Positions 1 through 8,689 of a stretch of 64,000 bases of DNA are shown here, in pieces. Each line of letters opens with the position of its first letter. Positions within the stretch are counted from its first letter, which is position 1. Origin of the DNA: Pseudomonadota bacterium (GTDB lineage Bacteria; Myxococcota; Myxococcia; Myxococcales; Myxococcaceae); NCBI GenBank assembly GCA_023426545.1, contig JAFAAN010000171.1, positions 62,001-126,000 of the forward strand, in the 5' to 3' direction. Position numbers and translations under genes: made by a program. The notes below the pieces were generated by a model. The model saw only the letters and a program-made list of their open reading frames with translations. It was not told where the DNA came from and ran no database searches.

Positions 1-163
1 CGTGGTGGTACTCGCCGGCCTGGTTCTGCTCACAGCCGGGGGGGACCTTCACGGCGGGCGCGGCGGGCGGTACGGGCTCCGTCCTGGGCGGCGCCTTCGC
101 GGGACACGCGGTGAGGGAGAGGACGCTGAGACCGAGGGCCAGTGGGGGCAGGACGCGGTGCAT
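1..163 (-). CDS. Lipoprotein, 3' part cut off by window edge
   Basis: The minus strand from the ATG at 163 reads as a lipoprotein signal peptide: MHR, a hydrophobic stretch and a lipobox LTAC with Cys at about residue 21. A Pro/Ala-rich linker follows, then a GCEQNQAGEYHH stretch where the window ends. Only 54 residues are visible, so no family can be named. It is divergent from the PEGA gene at 247, and the 83 bp between them must hold both promoters. The frame is open to the edge. I am fairly sure it is a lipoprotein and cannot say more. Confidence 0.6.
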   Translation of the reverse strand, partial: MHRVLPPLALGLSVLSLTACPAKAPPRTEPVPPAAPAVKVPPGCEQNQAGEYHH

Positions 164-246
164 GGGGCGCGGATATTCTCCCAATCCGAAAGGCCCAGGG
201 ACTCTGTTTGATTCCCTTGGGATGACTCTCTAACCTTCGGGGTGTC

Positions 247-1305
247 ATGAGCTTCCACCGCATCGTCGTCGTCGCCCTGGTGACCGTCCTGGCGGCCCCG
301 TCTTCCGCGCTGGCGCAGGATGATGATTTCCTGGCGCCACTCACCACGCCGTCCGAGTCCTCGAATTCGAAGTCCAAGGCCGGCAAGGCAAAGGTGGTGA
401 GGAAGAAGCCGGCGCGCGTCACCAAGAAGCCCGCGCGTGCGAAGGGCAAGAAGCAGGAGGAGCCCGCCGAGGATGACCTGCTGCTGGCGCCGCTGACGCC
501 CACGAAGACGGAGGTGCTCGTGCGTCTCACCGGCAACGTGCGCGGGGCGAAGCTGTTCGTGGATGGGAAGGAGTTCGGCGTGCTGTCCTCGGCCGCGGTC
601 CCCGTCGAGGTGAAGCCGGGAGAGCACCAGCTGGTGGTGCGCCGCCCGGGCTACGCGGACTTCACCCGTCGCATCGACGTGAAGGCGGGCTCGCAGGCGG
701 AGGTGCTGGTGTCGCTGGACGCCACCATGGGCTTCGCCACGCTGACGGCGGACGTGGCGGACGCGGTGGCGCTGGTGGATGGGCAGCAGGTGGGCACCGT
801 GCCGCAGGCGAACGTGCTGCTGCGCCCGGGGTCGCGGGAGATCGAGTTCCGCGCGCAGGGCTTCAAGCCGGACGTGCACAACATCACCGTGTTCGCGGGC
901 AGGACGTACGAGGTGACGGGCAACCTGCGTCCCCTGCTCGACACGTCCGTCGCCAGCGCCGATGCTCCGAAGAGCCCGGTGCTGGAGCCGTCCACCCGGG
1001 CGGGCAACTACGACGACCCGTCGCCGGGCTTGTCGTTCGCGGATGATTCGGAGGTACCCGAGGTGAAGAGCTCCAAGCCGTGGTACGGCCGCTGGTACGT
1101 GTGGGCCGGCGTTGGCGCGGTGGTGGCTGCCGGAACCGTGGGGGCCGTGATGGCGACGCAGGGCAGTGGCGCCAGCCCGCTGGATGCCGACACGGTGTGC
1201 GGTGGCCGCTGCGACGCCGTGTTGGGCGCGAGTGGTGCCCGCCCGGTGCGCGGAGGTGGCGCGGGACTCCAGGCGCCAGCGCCTGCTGGGGCCCTCCGCT
1301 TCTGA
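247..1305 (+). CDS. Secreted PEGA-domain protein with C-terminal membrane segment
   Basis: 352 aa. A signal peptide (residues 1-23, ending ALA-Q) is followed by a Lys/Arg/Pro-rich linker (about 40-72). Two PEGA-like repeats follow, at about 88-155 (with VDGKEFG and PGEHQLVVRRPGYADF) and 160-225 (with VDGQQVG and PGSREIEFRAQGF). After an acidic spacer there is a hydrophobic segment at about 283-300 (WAGVGAVVAAGTVGAVMA) and a short Gly/Ala-rich tail. PEGA repeats are small beta domains found in surface-layer and cell-wall proteins and in the tails of myxobacterial kinases. The likely role is structural, in the periplasm or envelope, but this is inference. It is monocistronic and ends before the strong hairpin at 1345-1387. 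Confidence 0.75.
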   Translation: MSFHRIVVVALVTVLAAPSSALAQDDDFLAPLTTPSESSNSKSKAGKAKVVRKKPARVTKKPARAKGKKQEEPAEDDLLLAPLTPTKTEVLVRLTGNVRGAKLFVDGKEFGVLSSAAVPVEVKPGEHQLVVRRPGYADFTRRIDVKAGSQAEVLVSLDATMGFATLTADVADAVALVDGQQVGTVPQANVLLRPGSREIEFRAQGFKPDVHNITVFAGRTYEVTGNLRPLLDTSVASADAPKSPVLEPSTRAGNYDDPSPGLSFADDSEVPEVKSSKPWYGRWYVWAGVGAVVAAGTVGAVMATQGSGASPLDADTVCGGRCDAVLGASGARPVRGGGAGLQAPAPAGALRF

Positions 1306-1344
1306 TTCAGCTCGAGGGGCCTCCGCCCGCCGCTGCGTGAGGCG

Positions 1345-1387
1345 GAGCCTCCTTGCCCCTGGCCGGGCGCCAGGGGCAAGGAGGCTC
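1345..1387. terminator. Perfect 19-bp hairpin between convergent genes
   Basis: The left arm 1345-1363 and right arm 1369-1387 are perfect reverse complements with a 5-nt loop (CGGGC). It lies between the stop of the PEGA gene (1305) and the stop of the minus-strand lipoprotein gene (1391), as a bidirectional terminator would. There is no long T tract on either side, as is common in very GC-rich genomes. Confidence 0.75.
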
Positions 1388-1390
1388 GAC

Positions 1391-1987
1391 TCACTGGCCG
1401 CGCAGGTCGTCCTCGGCGGCGCGGTGGTCCGGGGCGAGCACCAGGTACACGTCCGTCACCCGGCCCACGCCCCAGGTGTCCAGCGCGGTGGCGCGGAGCT
1501 GAAAGGGCTCCGAGTCGGGCAGCAGGCTGGTGATGTCCACCTCGCCGGGCTCGAAGGTGAAGGCGCGCCGCCCCACGCTGTCCACCTGGTCTCTGCCCAT
1601 GTGGACGGCCTCGGTGAAGCCCACCGTGGCGCGGCGGGTCACCTCACCGCCGGCATCCAGCACCTCCAGTAGGAGGAAGTTGTCCACGGCGAAGCCGAGC
1701 GTGCCCTGGGCATCGCCGTAGAGGCGGGCCCGGTCGCCGTTCAGGCGCAGTGGGGGCGTCTGCCCGGTGGCGACGACGCGTGGCGTGCGCTCGCCCTCGG
1801 TGGCGTCCACTTCCACGTCTTCACGCAGCTGGGTGAGCGTGTGCGTTTCCCGGGCGGGGGCGTCCTGCAGGAGCCGGATGGCGCGGGGTGTGGACGAGGT
1901 GGGAGCGGGCGTGGCCGTGGCGGGCACCTGCCGCGCACAGGCCATCAGCCCCAGGGTGGCGGCCAGGACGAGCGTTCGAGAGTGCAT
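1391..1987 (-). CDS. Putative lipoprotein of unknown function
   Basis: 198 aa. The N-terminus MHSRTLVLAATLGLMACAR is a lipoprotein signal with lipobox LMAC (Cys about 17), followed by an Ala/Thr/Pro linker. The rest (about 40-198) is predicted beta-rich and reads like a small Ig-like or lipocalin-like domain, with no motif I recognise. It converges with the PEGA gene and diverges from the peptidase gene at 2041. Envelope location is well supported; function is unknown. Confidence 0.65.
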   Translation of the reverse strand: MHSRTLVLAATLGLMACARQVPATATPAPTSSTPRAIRLLQDAPARETHTLTQLREDVEVDATEGERTPRVVATGQTPPLRLNGDRARLYGDAQGTLGFAVDNFLLLEVLDAGGEVTRRATVGFTEAVHMGRDQVDSVGRRAFTFEPGEVDITSLLPDSEPFQLRATALDTWGVGRVTDVYLVLAPDHRAAEDDLRGQ

Positions 1988-2040
1988 GGGGAGTCCAGGG
2001 TAGATGAGCGAGGGTGTCCGGGGTCAATTAGCATGGCCCC

Positions 2041-3921
2041 ATGCGGACCTTCCTGCGCGGGTGCCTGTTGTGGTGTGCGTTCTCCGGGGCTCCGGCGTGG
2101 AGCAGCCCGGCCGCCGCGCCCGACGTCTCCCCCGAGGTGCAGCTGTGTCTGCAACACCTGAAGCCCTCCGAGCGGGAGCGAGCCGCGAAGGCGTTGGGGC
2201 CCCTGGAGGAGCTGCCGCGCTACCGCGTGCAGTTGGAGGTGGAGCCGGACGCGCGCGTGGTGAAGGGGCGGGTGCAGGTGGAGGTGCTCGCCCGGGCGCG
2301 TCCGCTCACCGAGCTGTACCTGCGGCTGACGCCCAACGCGCAGGGCCGCCGCGTGACGCTGTCCGACGCGAAGCTGGGCGGGCAGCCCGTCCGGCTGGAG
2401 CGGCCGGAGCCCACGCTGTACCGCTTGTCCCTGGAGGCCGAGCCCGTGCCGCCCGGCGCGGCCGTGGTGTTGGATGTCGCGGTAGAGGGGCTGGTGCCGC
2501 GCGCGGCCGCGTCCCCGGCGGGAGCGTCCGGTGGCGCGCTGGGCATGTTGATGGGCGGCGGTGGACGCCCCTCGGGGGGAGACCACGGGGCCTTCTCCGC
2601 GACGCCAGACTTCCTCAGCCTGGTGGGCGTGGTGCCCCAGGTGCCACCCATGGATGCGGCGGGGCGGCCCTGGGAGGGGCCGCAGGGCATTGGCGACCTG
2701 GGGCTGTACGAGCCCTCGCACGTGCTGGCCACCGTCACCGTGCCCTCGGGCTGGGCGGTGCACGCCACTGGCGTGCCCATGGGCGAGGTGCCCGAACGCG
2801 ATGGCCGGGTGCGCTTCGCCTTCGCGGCCGCGGCGGTGCGTGACTTCCCCCTCTTCGTGTCACGGGGCTACGCGAGCGCCACCACCACCGTGAATGGTGT
2901 CACGGTGGAGAGCCACTACGCCGCGGCGGACCAGGCCGCGGGTGAGCGTGTGTTGAAGTACGCCGCGTCGATGCTGACGGAGTTCGAGCGCCGCCTGGGG
3001 CCGCTGCCGTACACACACTTCCGCGTGGTCCAGGCGCCGCTGTCTGGTGGGGCGGGGGGCATGGAGTTCCCGGGGCTCGTCACCATCGCCACGCCGCTGT
3101 ACCGGGGCGCGGCGGGGGCGTCGGCGCTGCTGGGCAGCATGCCGGGGGCGGAGGACCTGGAGGCTCTGATGGGCATGCTGGGGCAGGGCGGTGGGGGGAC
3201 GGGCGGCGTGCTGGCGCAGATGCACGGGGCCATGGAGCGCACGCTGGAGTTCACGGTGGCGCACGAGGTGGCGCACCAGTACTTCGCGGGGCTCGTGGGC
3301 TCGGACCCCATCCAGGCGCCGGTGGTGGACGAGTCGCTGGCCCAGTACGCCGCGCTCCTCTACTTCGAGTGGAAGCACGGCAAGAAGGTGGCGGAGACGA
3401 TGCGCCAGGAGACGCTGGTGGGGCAGTACCACCTGTACCGGATGACGGGTGGGAAGGACGGCCGGGCGGACCGGCCCACGGGCGACTTCGCGGACGAGCT
3501 CGAGTACGGCGCGCTCGTCTACGGCAAGGCGCCCCTGCTGCACCACGCCTCGCGCAAGCTCGTGGGCGACGCGGCCTTCCTCAAGGCCCTGCGCGCATAC
3601 GTGGACGCGTACCGCTTCAAGTGGACGTGCAAGGAGTGCTTCACGAAGGAGCTGGCCCGGGTGAGCCCCGCCAACGCGGGCGCGCTGGAGCGGCTGCGCA
3701 CGCGGTGGTGGCGCGAGGCCAGGGGCGATGAGGACCTGGGCCGGCCCCGGCTGGAGTCGCTGCTGGGGGGCTTCGAGGGCCTCGAAGGGCTGGAGGACCT
3801 GGACGCGCTCCAGGGGTTACTGGGGCTGCAGGAGCTACAGGGCTTCGAGGCCTTCCAGCAGCTCGACGCGCAGTCGAAGGAGCTGCTGGAGCAGCTCATC
3901 CCCGGACTGATGGGGCAGTGA
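2041..3921 (+). CDS. M1-family (gluzincin) metallopeptidase, exported
   Basis: 626 aa. A signal peptide (about 1-20, MRTFLRGCLLWCAFSGAPAW) precedes an aminopeptidase-N-like beta domain (about 55-270). The zinc site is complete: HEVAH at 408-412, then exactly 18 residues to Glu431 in DESLAQYAALLYFE, the HExxH-x18-E signature of the M1/gluzincin clan. A Gly-rich insertion (about 160-185, GGALGMLMGGGGRPSGG) and a second around 365-390 are unusual. The C-terminus (about 575-620) is a repetitive Leu/Glu/Gly stretch (EGLEGLEDLDALQGLLGLQELQ). The GGMEFPG stretch at about residue 337 corresponds to the GAMEN exopeptidase motif of M1 enzymes but is altered, so aminopeptidase activity is uncertain. The enzyme probably acts in the periplasm or outside the cell. 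Confidence 0.85.
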   Translation: MRTFLRGCLLWCAFSGAPAWSSPAAAPDVSPEVQLCLQHLKPSERERAAKALGPLEELPRYRVQLEVEPDARVVKGRVQVEVLARARPLTELYLRLTPNAQGRRVTLSDAKLGGQPVRLERPEPTLYRLSLEAEPVPPGAAVVLDVAVEGLVPRAAASPAGASGGALGMLMGGGGRPSGGDHGAFSATPDFLSLVGVVPQVPPMDAAGRPWEGPQGIGDLGLYEPSHVLATVTVPSGWAVHATGVPMGEVPERDGRVRFAFAAAAVRDFPLFVSRGYASATTTVNGVTVESHYAAADQAAGERVLKYAASMLTEFERRLGPLPYTHFRVVQAPLSGGAGGMEFPGLVTIATPLYRGAAGASALLGSMPGAEDLEALMGMLGQGGGGTGGVLAQMHGAMERTLEFTVAHEVAHQYFAGLVGSDPIQAPVVDESLAQYAALLYFEWKHGKKVAETMRQETLVGQYHLYRMTGGKDGRADRPTGDFADELEYGALVYGKAPLLHHASRKLVGDAAFLKALRAYVDAYRFKWTCKECFTKELARVSPANAGALERLRTRWWREARGDEDLGRPRLESLLGGFEGLEGLEDLDALQGLLGLQELQGFEAFQQLDAQSKELLEQLIPGLMGQ

Positions 3922-3930
3922 GCGGGGCCC

Positions 3931-5493
3931 TCAGTCGAAGAGGGCCTGGACGAACTCGCGCGGCTCGAAGCGGCGCAGGTCGGCCACCTGCTCGCCCACG
4001 CCCACCCAGACGACAGGAAGCTTCAGCTCGTCGCAGATGCCGATGACGACGCCGCCCTTGGCCGTGCCGTCCAGCTTCGTCAGGGCAATGGCGGTGACGC
4101 CCACGGCCTCGTGGAACTGCTTGGCCTGCTGAATCGCGTTCTGGCCGTTGGTGGAGTCCAGCACCAGCAGCACCTCGTGGGGCGCGCCGGGCAGGACCTT
4201 GTCCATGATACGCTTGACCTTCTTCAGCTCCTCCATGAGCGGTGCCTTGGTGTGGAGCCGGCCGGCGGTGTCGGCGATGAGGACGTCCGCGCCTTCTTCC
4301 TTGGCCTTCTTGGCGGCCTCGAAGACGACGGCGCTGGGGTCTCCGCCCTCGGTGCCCTTCACGAGCTGGGCACCGGCGCGCTCGGCCCACACGTCGAGCT
4401 GCTCGGTGGCGGCGGCGCGGAAGGTGTCGCCCGCGGCGAGCACCACCTTCTTGCCCTCGCGGGTGAGCTTCGCGGCCAGCTTGCCAATGGTCGTCGTCTT
4501 CCCGGCGCCGTTGACGCCCACCACCATGACGACGTGCGGCGGGCCTCCGCCCTCCAGCGAGCGCGGCACGGGGATGTCGCAGATGCGGGCGACCTCGTCG
4601 CGGATGAGGCCCTTGATGCGCTCGGGGTCCTTCAGCTCGTTGCGCTTGAGCTTCTCGCGCGCCACCTCCACCAGGTGGTTGGCGGTGCGCACGCCGATGT
4701 CGGCGGTGAAGAGGATTTCTTCCAGCTCCGCCAGCACGGACTCGTCCACCTGGCGCTGCTGGCCGAAGAGGCCGTTGAGCCGGGCCATGAAGCCCTGGTT
4801 CTTCGTCTTGTCCAGGCCCTGGGCCAGGGTGCGGCCGGCTTCGGCCTGCACCTTGGCGCGCGCGGCGGCCTCCTCGGCGCGGCGGGCCTCCTCGGCGGCG
4901 GCGGCCTCGCGGGCGCGCTCCTCTTCCGCCAGCCGCTGTGCCTCGGCCTGCTCGCGCTTGCGCCGCTCGCGGGCCTCGTCATCGGCGGCCTTCTTGGCGC
5001 GGTACTCGGAGCGCTTCTCCTCCTCCTCGCGCTCCTTGAGGGCGCGGGCCTCGGCCTCCAGCCGGGCGCGCTCGGCCGCATCGGTGGCGGTGCGGGCGGC
5101 CTGGGCGGCCTCATTGCGCTGGCGGGCCAGGGCCTCGGCGCGGCCGTGGGCCTCCTCGGCCTCGCGTAGGCGGGCGGCCTCCGCCTCGGAGGGGGGCAGC
5201 TCCACGCGCAGCCGGGGCTGCTCGGCCGGGAGGGCGGGCTTCTCCGCCGCGGGCGGGACGGCGGGCTTCTTCGCCTCGGGGCGCTTGCGGAAGAACAGCT
5301 TCCGGGCGGCCAGCACCATCAGCAGGACGAAGAGGGCGGCGGCGCCAATGCCCACGACGTCGCCCACGGGGACGCCCTCCGAGGGCGGCGTGCCGGTGCC
5401 GGGCTGCGTCGTATTCCCACCCGGTGTGGGGGCGGGAGGAGGGGCGGGCGGCACCTGCGCGGTCAGGACGTCGAGGGCGTTGGGCGTCTTCAT
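3931..5493 (-). CDS. ftsY: Signal recognition particle receptor FtsY
   Basis: 520 aa from the ATG at 5493. Upstream in-frame sequence does not look coding and overlaps the divergent lipoprotein gene. Order: a Pro/Thr-rich N-terminus, one TM helix at about 35-52 (VGIGAAALFVLLMVLAARKLFF), a long Ala/Glu/Arg-rich coiled coil (about 55-205), then the NG GTPase domain. G motifs are intact: GVNGAGKTTT (P loop), DTFRAAATEQL, DTAGRLHTKAPLMEEL and TKLDGTAKGG. FtsY docks SRP-ribosome complexes at the membrane for cotranslational insertion. A true TM anchor in front of the charged A domain differs from the amphipathic anchor of E. coli FtsY. It diverges from the lipoprotein gene at 5563. Confidence 0.95.
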   Translation of the reverse strand: MKTPNALDVLTAQVPPAPPPAPTPGGNTTQPGTGTPPSEGVPVGDVVGIGAAALFVLLMVLAARKLFFRKRPEAKKPAVPPAAEKPALPAEQPRLRVELPPSEAEAARLREAEEAHGRAEALARQRNEAAQAARTATDAAERARLEAEARALKEREEEEKRSEYRAKKAADDEARERRKREQAEAQRLAEEERAREAAAAEEARRAEEAAARAKVQAEAGRTLAQGLDKTKNQGFMARLNGLFGQQRQVDESVLAELEEILFTADIGVRTANHLVEVAREKLKRNELKDPERIKGLIRDEVARICDIPVPRSLEGGGPPHVVMVVGVNGAGKTTTIGKLAAKLTREGKKVVLAAGDTFRAAATEQLDVWAERAGAQLVKGTEGGDPSAVVFEAAKKAKEEGADVLIADTAGRLHTKAPLMEELKKVKRIMDKVLPGAPHEVLLVLDSTNGQNAIQQAKQFHEAVGVTAIALTKLDGTAKGGVVIGICDELKLPVVWVGVGEQVADLRRFEPREFVQALFD

Positions 5494-5562
5494 ATGCGCG
5501 GCCTCGCATACACCAACGCGCTGGTGGATGCAGCGCCCGTGGCCGGGTAGAACCCGGTCGTC

Positions 5563-6117
5563 ATGCGCCTCAAGCCCCTCTGTGTCCTGCTCCCGTCGCT
5601 CCTCTTGCTCGGCGCCTGCATCGTCGAGGCGCCCGGTGGCGCCAGCGCGCAGGAGCGGCGCGCGGCCACCGTCACCCAGGTGCCGCCCCTGTCCGTGAAG
5701 AACGGCGCCAACCTGGCGGGCAAGGTGGAGCTGGTCGGGGCCACGGTCCAGCCGGGCCGGCTGACGCCAGGGGACCAGGCGAAGGTGGCGCTCTACTTTA
5801 AGGTGCTCCAGCCCATCGACGACGACTACCTCGTCTTCGTCCACGTGGAGGACGCGGACGGCCGCGCCGAGCGCATCAACATGGACCACAAGCCCGCGGG
5901 CGGCATCCTCCCGACGTCGCAGTGGAAGCCCGGTGAGACGGTGAAGGACGAGTTCTCCGTCTACATTCCGCCCGGCACGCCGGCCCGGGCGCTGAACATC
6001 TGGGTGGGGCTGTGGGAGCCGCGCACGGACTCCCGGCTGCGCATCCTCAACCCGAACGCCGTGCGCAACGACGGCAAGGACCGCGTGCTGCTGGGGCAGG
6101 TGCCCGTGGCGCGCTGA
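5563..6117 (+). CDS. Putative lipoprotein with Ig-like fold
   Basis: 184 aa. The signal MRLKPLCVLLPSLLLLGACIVEAP has lipobox LGAC (Cys about 19). The remainder is one beta-rich domain (about 45-180) with alternating hydrophobic strands (AKVALYFKVL, DDYLVFVHVEDADG, EFSVYIPPGTPARALNIWVGLWEP). It resembles Ig-like domains that describe glycan or surface-binding modules, but I cannot assign a family. It diverges from ftsY, and its stop lies 20 bp from the 3' end of the oppositely oriented rnpB. Function unknown. Confidence 0.65.
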   Translation: MRLKPLCVLLPSLLLLGACIVEAPGGASAQERRAATVTQVPPLSVKNGANLAGKVELVGATVQPGRLTPGDQAKVALYFKVLQPIDDDYLVFVHVEDADGRAERINMDHKPAGGILPTSQWKPGETVKDEFSVYIPPGTPARALNIWVGLWEPRTDSRLRILNPNAVRNDGKDRVLLGQVPVAR

Positions 6118-6136
6118 GCGGGCGCGAGAGGGAAAA

Positions 6137-6537
<401 letters not shown>

Positions 6538-6545
6538 ACTCTGCG

Positions 6546-6573
6546 CTTACAACAGCCGGGCGGTGGCGGTCCA
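6546..6573 (-). promoter_or_regulatory. Candidate housekeeping promoter of rnpB
   Basis: On the minus strand TGGACC (6568-6573) is followed by 16 bp and TGTAAG (6546-6551). Transcription would start about 7 nt further on, close to the predicted 5' end of the RNase P P1 helix. The agreement between promoter spacing and the structural 5' end is the main support; individual hexamer matches are only moderate. Confidence 0.5.
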
Positions 6574-6637
6574 CTTCCAGGGGCGCCGTCGTGTGCGGCG
6601 ATGGGCACCATGCCTCGGCAGGGCCCGCCCGCGGCGG

Positions 6638-7936
6638 CTAGGGCGGCGTGGCGCCCCGCGCGCAGGCGGCGGCCCGCTCCAGGAGCAGGGCGCGCTCGCG
6701 GGCGTTCTGGGTGAGGGCGGCGGCCCGCTCGAACTCCGCCCGCGCCTCCTCGAGCCGGCCAAGCTTCGAGAGCAGGTCCCCCCGGACGCTCGGCAGGAGA
6801 TGGTAGCCCCGGAGCGATGGCTCCTCACCGAGGGGCCCGACGAGCGCCAGGCCCGCCGCGGGTCCGAAGGCCATGGCATGGGCGACGGCGCGGTTCAGCT
6901 CCACGACGGGCGAGGGGGTGACCTGAGCCAGGGTGTCGTAGAGCGTGGCGATACGGGCCCAGTCCGTCGCCTCGGGCGTGCGGGCCCGGGCGTGGCAGGC
7001 GGCGAGGGCGGCCTGGAGCGCATAGGGCCCTCGGGCTCCCCCCAGCGCCTCGGCGCGTTCGAGGGCCGCGAGTCCCCTCCGGATGAGTAGCTGGTCCCAC
7101 AGGGCCCGATTCTGCTCCAGGAGCAGCACGGGCGCGCCGCCCGGCCCCACGCGCGCCCGCGAGCGCGACGATTGAATCTCCATCAGCGCCACGAGGCCGT
7201 GGACCTCGGGCTCGTTCGGCGCCAGCCCCGCGAGGATGCGGCCCAGCCGGAGCGCGTCCTCGCAGAGCGCGGGACGCATCCAGTCGTCACCGGTCGTTGC
7301 CGAGTAGCCCTCGTTGAAGACGAGGTAGATGACCTCCAGCACGGATGACAGGCGGGCGGCCAGCGCCTCGCCCTGGGGAACCTCGAACGGGACTTGGGCC
7401 TCCGCGAGCGTCCGCTTCGCCCGGACGATGCGCTGGGCGACCGTGGGGCCCGGCACCAGGAAGGCGCGCGCGATTTCCTCGGTCGTCAGTCCGCCGAGCA
7501 GGCGCAGCGTGAGCGCCACCCGAGCCTCGGTCGAGAGCACGGGATGGCAGGCGACGAACATCAGGCGCAGCAGGTCGTCGCCGACGTCGTCGTCGAGCGC
7601 GGCATCGAGGTCGGGCGCGGCCGTGCCTTGCAGTGCCTCCAGCTCATGGCCGAGCTCCTCGTGCTTGCGCTCGAGGAGCTTCCCCCGGCGCAGCTCGTCG
7701 ATGGCCCGGCGCTTGGCGGTGGCCATGAGCCACGCGCCGGGGTTGTCCGGGACACCCGACTCCGGCCACCGCTCGAGCGCAGTGACGAGCGCGTCCTGCG
7801 CGAGCTCCTCCGCGCGCCCCACGTCGCGCACCATCCTCGCGAGACCTGCGATGAGCCGGGCCGACTCGATTCTCCAGACAGCCTGGATGGCGCGCTGCGT
7901 ATCGGAGGGAGGTGTCACGGGTTTCAACTCAATCAC
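6638..7936 (-). CDS. ECF sigma factor, ECF42-like, with C-terminal repeat extension
   Basis: 432 aa. Sigma-70 region 2 is at about 20-90 (RLIAGLARMVRDVGRAEELAQDAL, then AWLMATAKRRAIDELRR) and region 4 at about 115-185 (ALTLRLLGGLTTEEIARAFLVPGPTVAQRIVRAKRTL). The next 230 residues form a helical-repeat, TPR-like domain (VIYLVFNEGYSAT, LPSVRGDLLSKLGRLEEARAEFERAAAL). This layout matches the ECF42 group, whose C-terminal repeat domain replaces a classical anti-sigma factor. ECF42 genes are usually next to a DGPF (YCII-like) gene; none is present here, since the neighbours are rnpB and the RNase H gene. Targets are unknown. Confidence 0.85.
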   Translation of the reverse strand: MIELKPVTPPSDTQRAIQAVWRIESARLIAGLARMVRDVGRAEELAQDALVTALERWPESGVPDNPGAWLMATAKRRAIDELRRGKLLERKHEELGHELEALQGTAAPDLDAALDDDVGDDLLRLMFVACHPVLSTEARVALTLRLLGGLTTEEIARAFLVPGPTVAQRIVRAKRTLAEAQVPFEVPQGEALAARLSSVLEVIYLVFNEGYSATTGDDWMRPALCEDALRLGRILAGLAPNEPEVHGLVALMEIQSSRSRARVGPGGAPVLLLEQNRALWDQLLIRRGLAALERAEALGGARGPYALQAALAACHARARTPEATDWARIATLYDTLAQVTPSPVVELNRAVAHAMAFGPAAGLALVGPLGEEPSLRGYHLLPSVRGDLLSKLGRLEEARAEFERAAALTQNARERALLLERAAACARGATPP

Positions 7937-8032
7937 CCCACGCCTTCAACGCAAGGCGGGAGTGAGGGGTCCGGGAATCAGAAGCTGGACCTCGATTACT
8001 TCGGCGACGAGGAGTGACGCGCTGTCGCCGGA

Positions 8033-8677
8033 CTACATCCGCTCGTCGATGGCGCGGTTGCTCATCGCATCCGCCTCGGCGTTCTGTGCGCGGGGGACGT
8101 GGTGCAGCTTCACCTTGGTGAAGCCCTTGAGCAGCTTCTGCGCCTCTTCGTACAGGGGGCGCAGCGTGGGGCTCTTCACCTGGTAGCGCCCGCCGAGCTG
8201 ACGGATGAGCAGCTCGCTGTCGGCGTAGACGTCCACCTCGCGCGCGCCCAGGGATTGCGCGTGCTTCAGGCCGAGCAGCAGGCCCATGTACTCGGCGCAG
8301 TTGTTCGTCTGGATTCCGAGGAACCGCCCGAGCCGGGCCACCACGTTGCCCGCGGGGTCCACCAGCACGGCGCCCGCGCCCGCGGGGCCTGGGTTGCCGC
8401 GGGCCGCGCCGTCCGAATAGACGCGCAGGCGCGGATGCGACTCGGCTGATGGTGCCGCTTCGGCCCGTGGGGGCGTGGCGCCAGTGGACTCCGGCGCGCT
8501 CACGCCAGTGGGTTCCGCCGTGGGAGGCGCTCCCGAGAGCCGCTGCGCGGCCTCCTCGATGAGCTGGCCGAGGTGCTCACGCGTGAGCCCCCGGAACTCG
8601 CGGACCGTCCCCTGCAGCGGCTCCTCGCGTGCGATGTGACGGAGGATGTCGATGATGGACGGCGCGGGCATGACCAC
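8033..8677 (-). CDS. Ribonuclease HI-family protein with N-terminal extension
   Basis: 214 aa. The RNase H fold occupies about 83-214. The acidic active-site set is visible: Asp in YSDGAARGNPGPAG, Glu in NNCAEYMGL, Asp in VYADSELL and Asp near the C-terminus in NAEADAMSNRA. The first 80 residues are an extension: a helical part (IIDILRHIAREEPLQGTVREFRGLTREHLGQLIEEAAQRL) and a Pro/Ala-rich linker. It would cleave RNA in RNA-DNA hybrids in the cytoplasm; the extension could recruit a partner. The start could also be the Met at residue 3. It ends 13 bp downstream of the zinc-ribbon gene's stop on the same strand, suggesting co-transcription. Confidence 0.85.
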   Translation of the reverse strand: MVMPAPSIIDILRHIAREEPLQGTVREFRGLTREHLGQLIEEAAQRLSGAPPTAEPTGVSAPESTGATPPRAEAAPSAESHPRLRVYSDGAARGNPGPAGAGAVLVDPAGNVVARLGRFLGIQTNNCAEYMGLLLGLKHAQSLGAREVDVYADSELLIRQLGGRYQVKSPTLRPLYEEAQKLLKGFTKVKLHHVPRAQNAEADAMSNRAIDERM

Positions 8678-8689
8678 GAAGGCGTCCGG

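Noticed and set aside
49..879. Long minus-strand open frame rich in Arg and His opposite the PEGA gene
   Set aside because: It is the antisense reading of a GC3-biased coding region; composition is unlike a real protein and it overlaps two supported genes.
1345..1387. Perfect 19-bp inverted repeat considered as a mobile-element end
   Set aside because: No transposase, target duplication or second copy is seen; its position between convergent stops fits a terminator.
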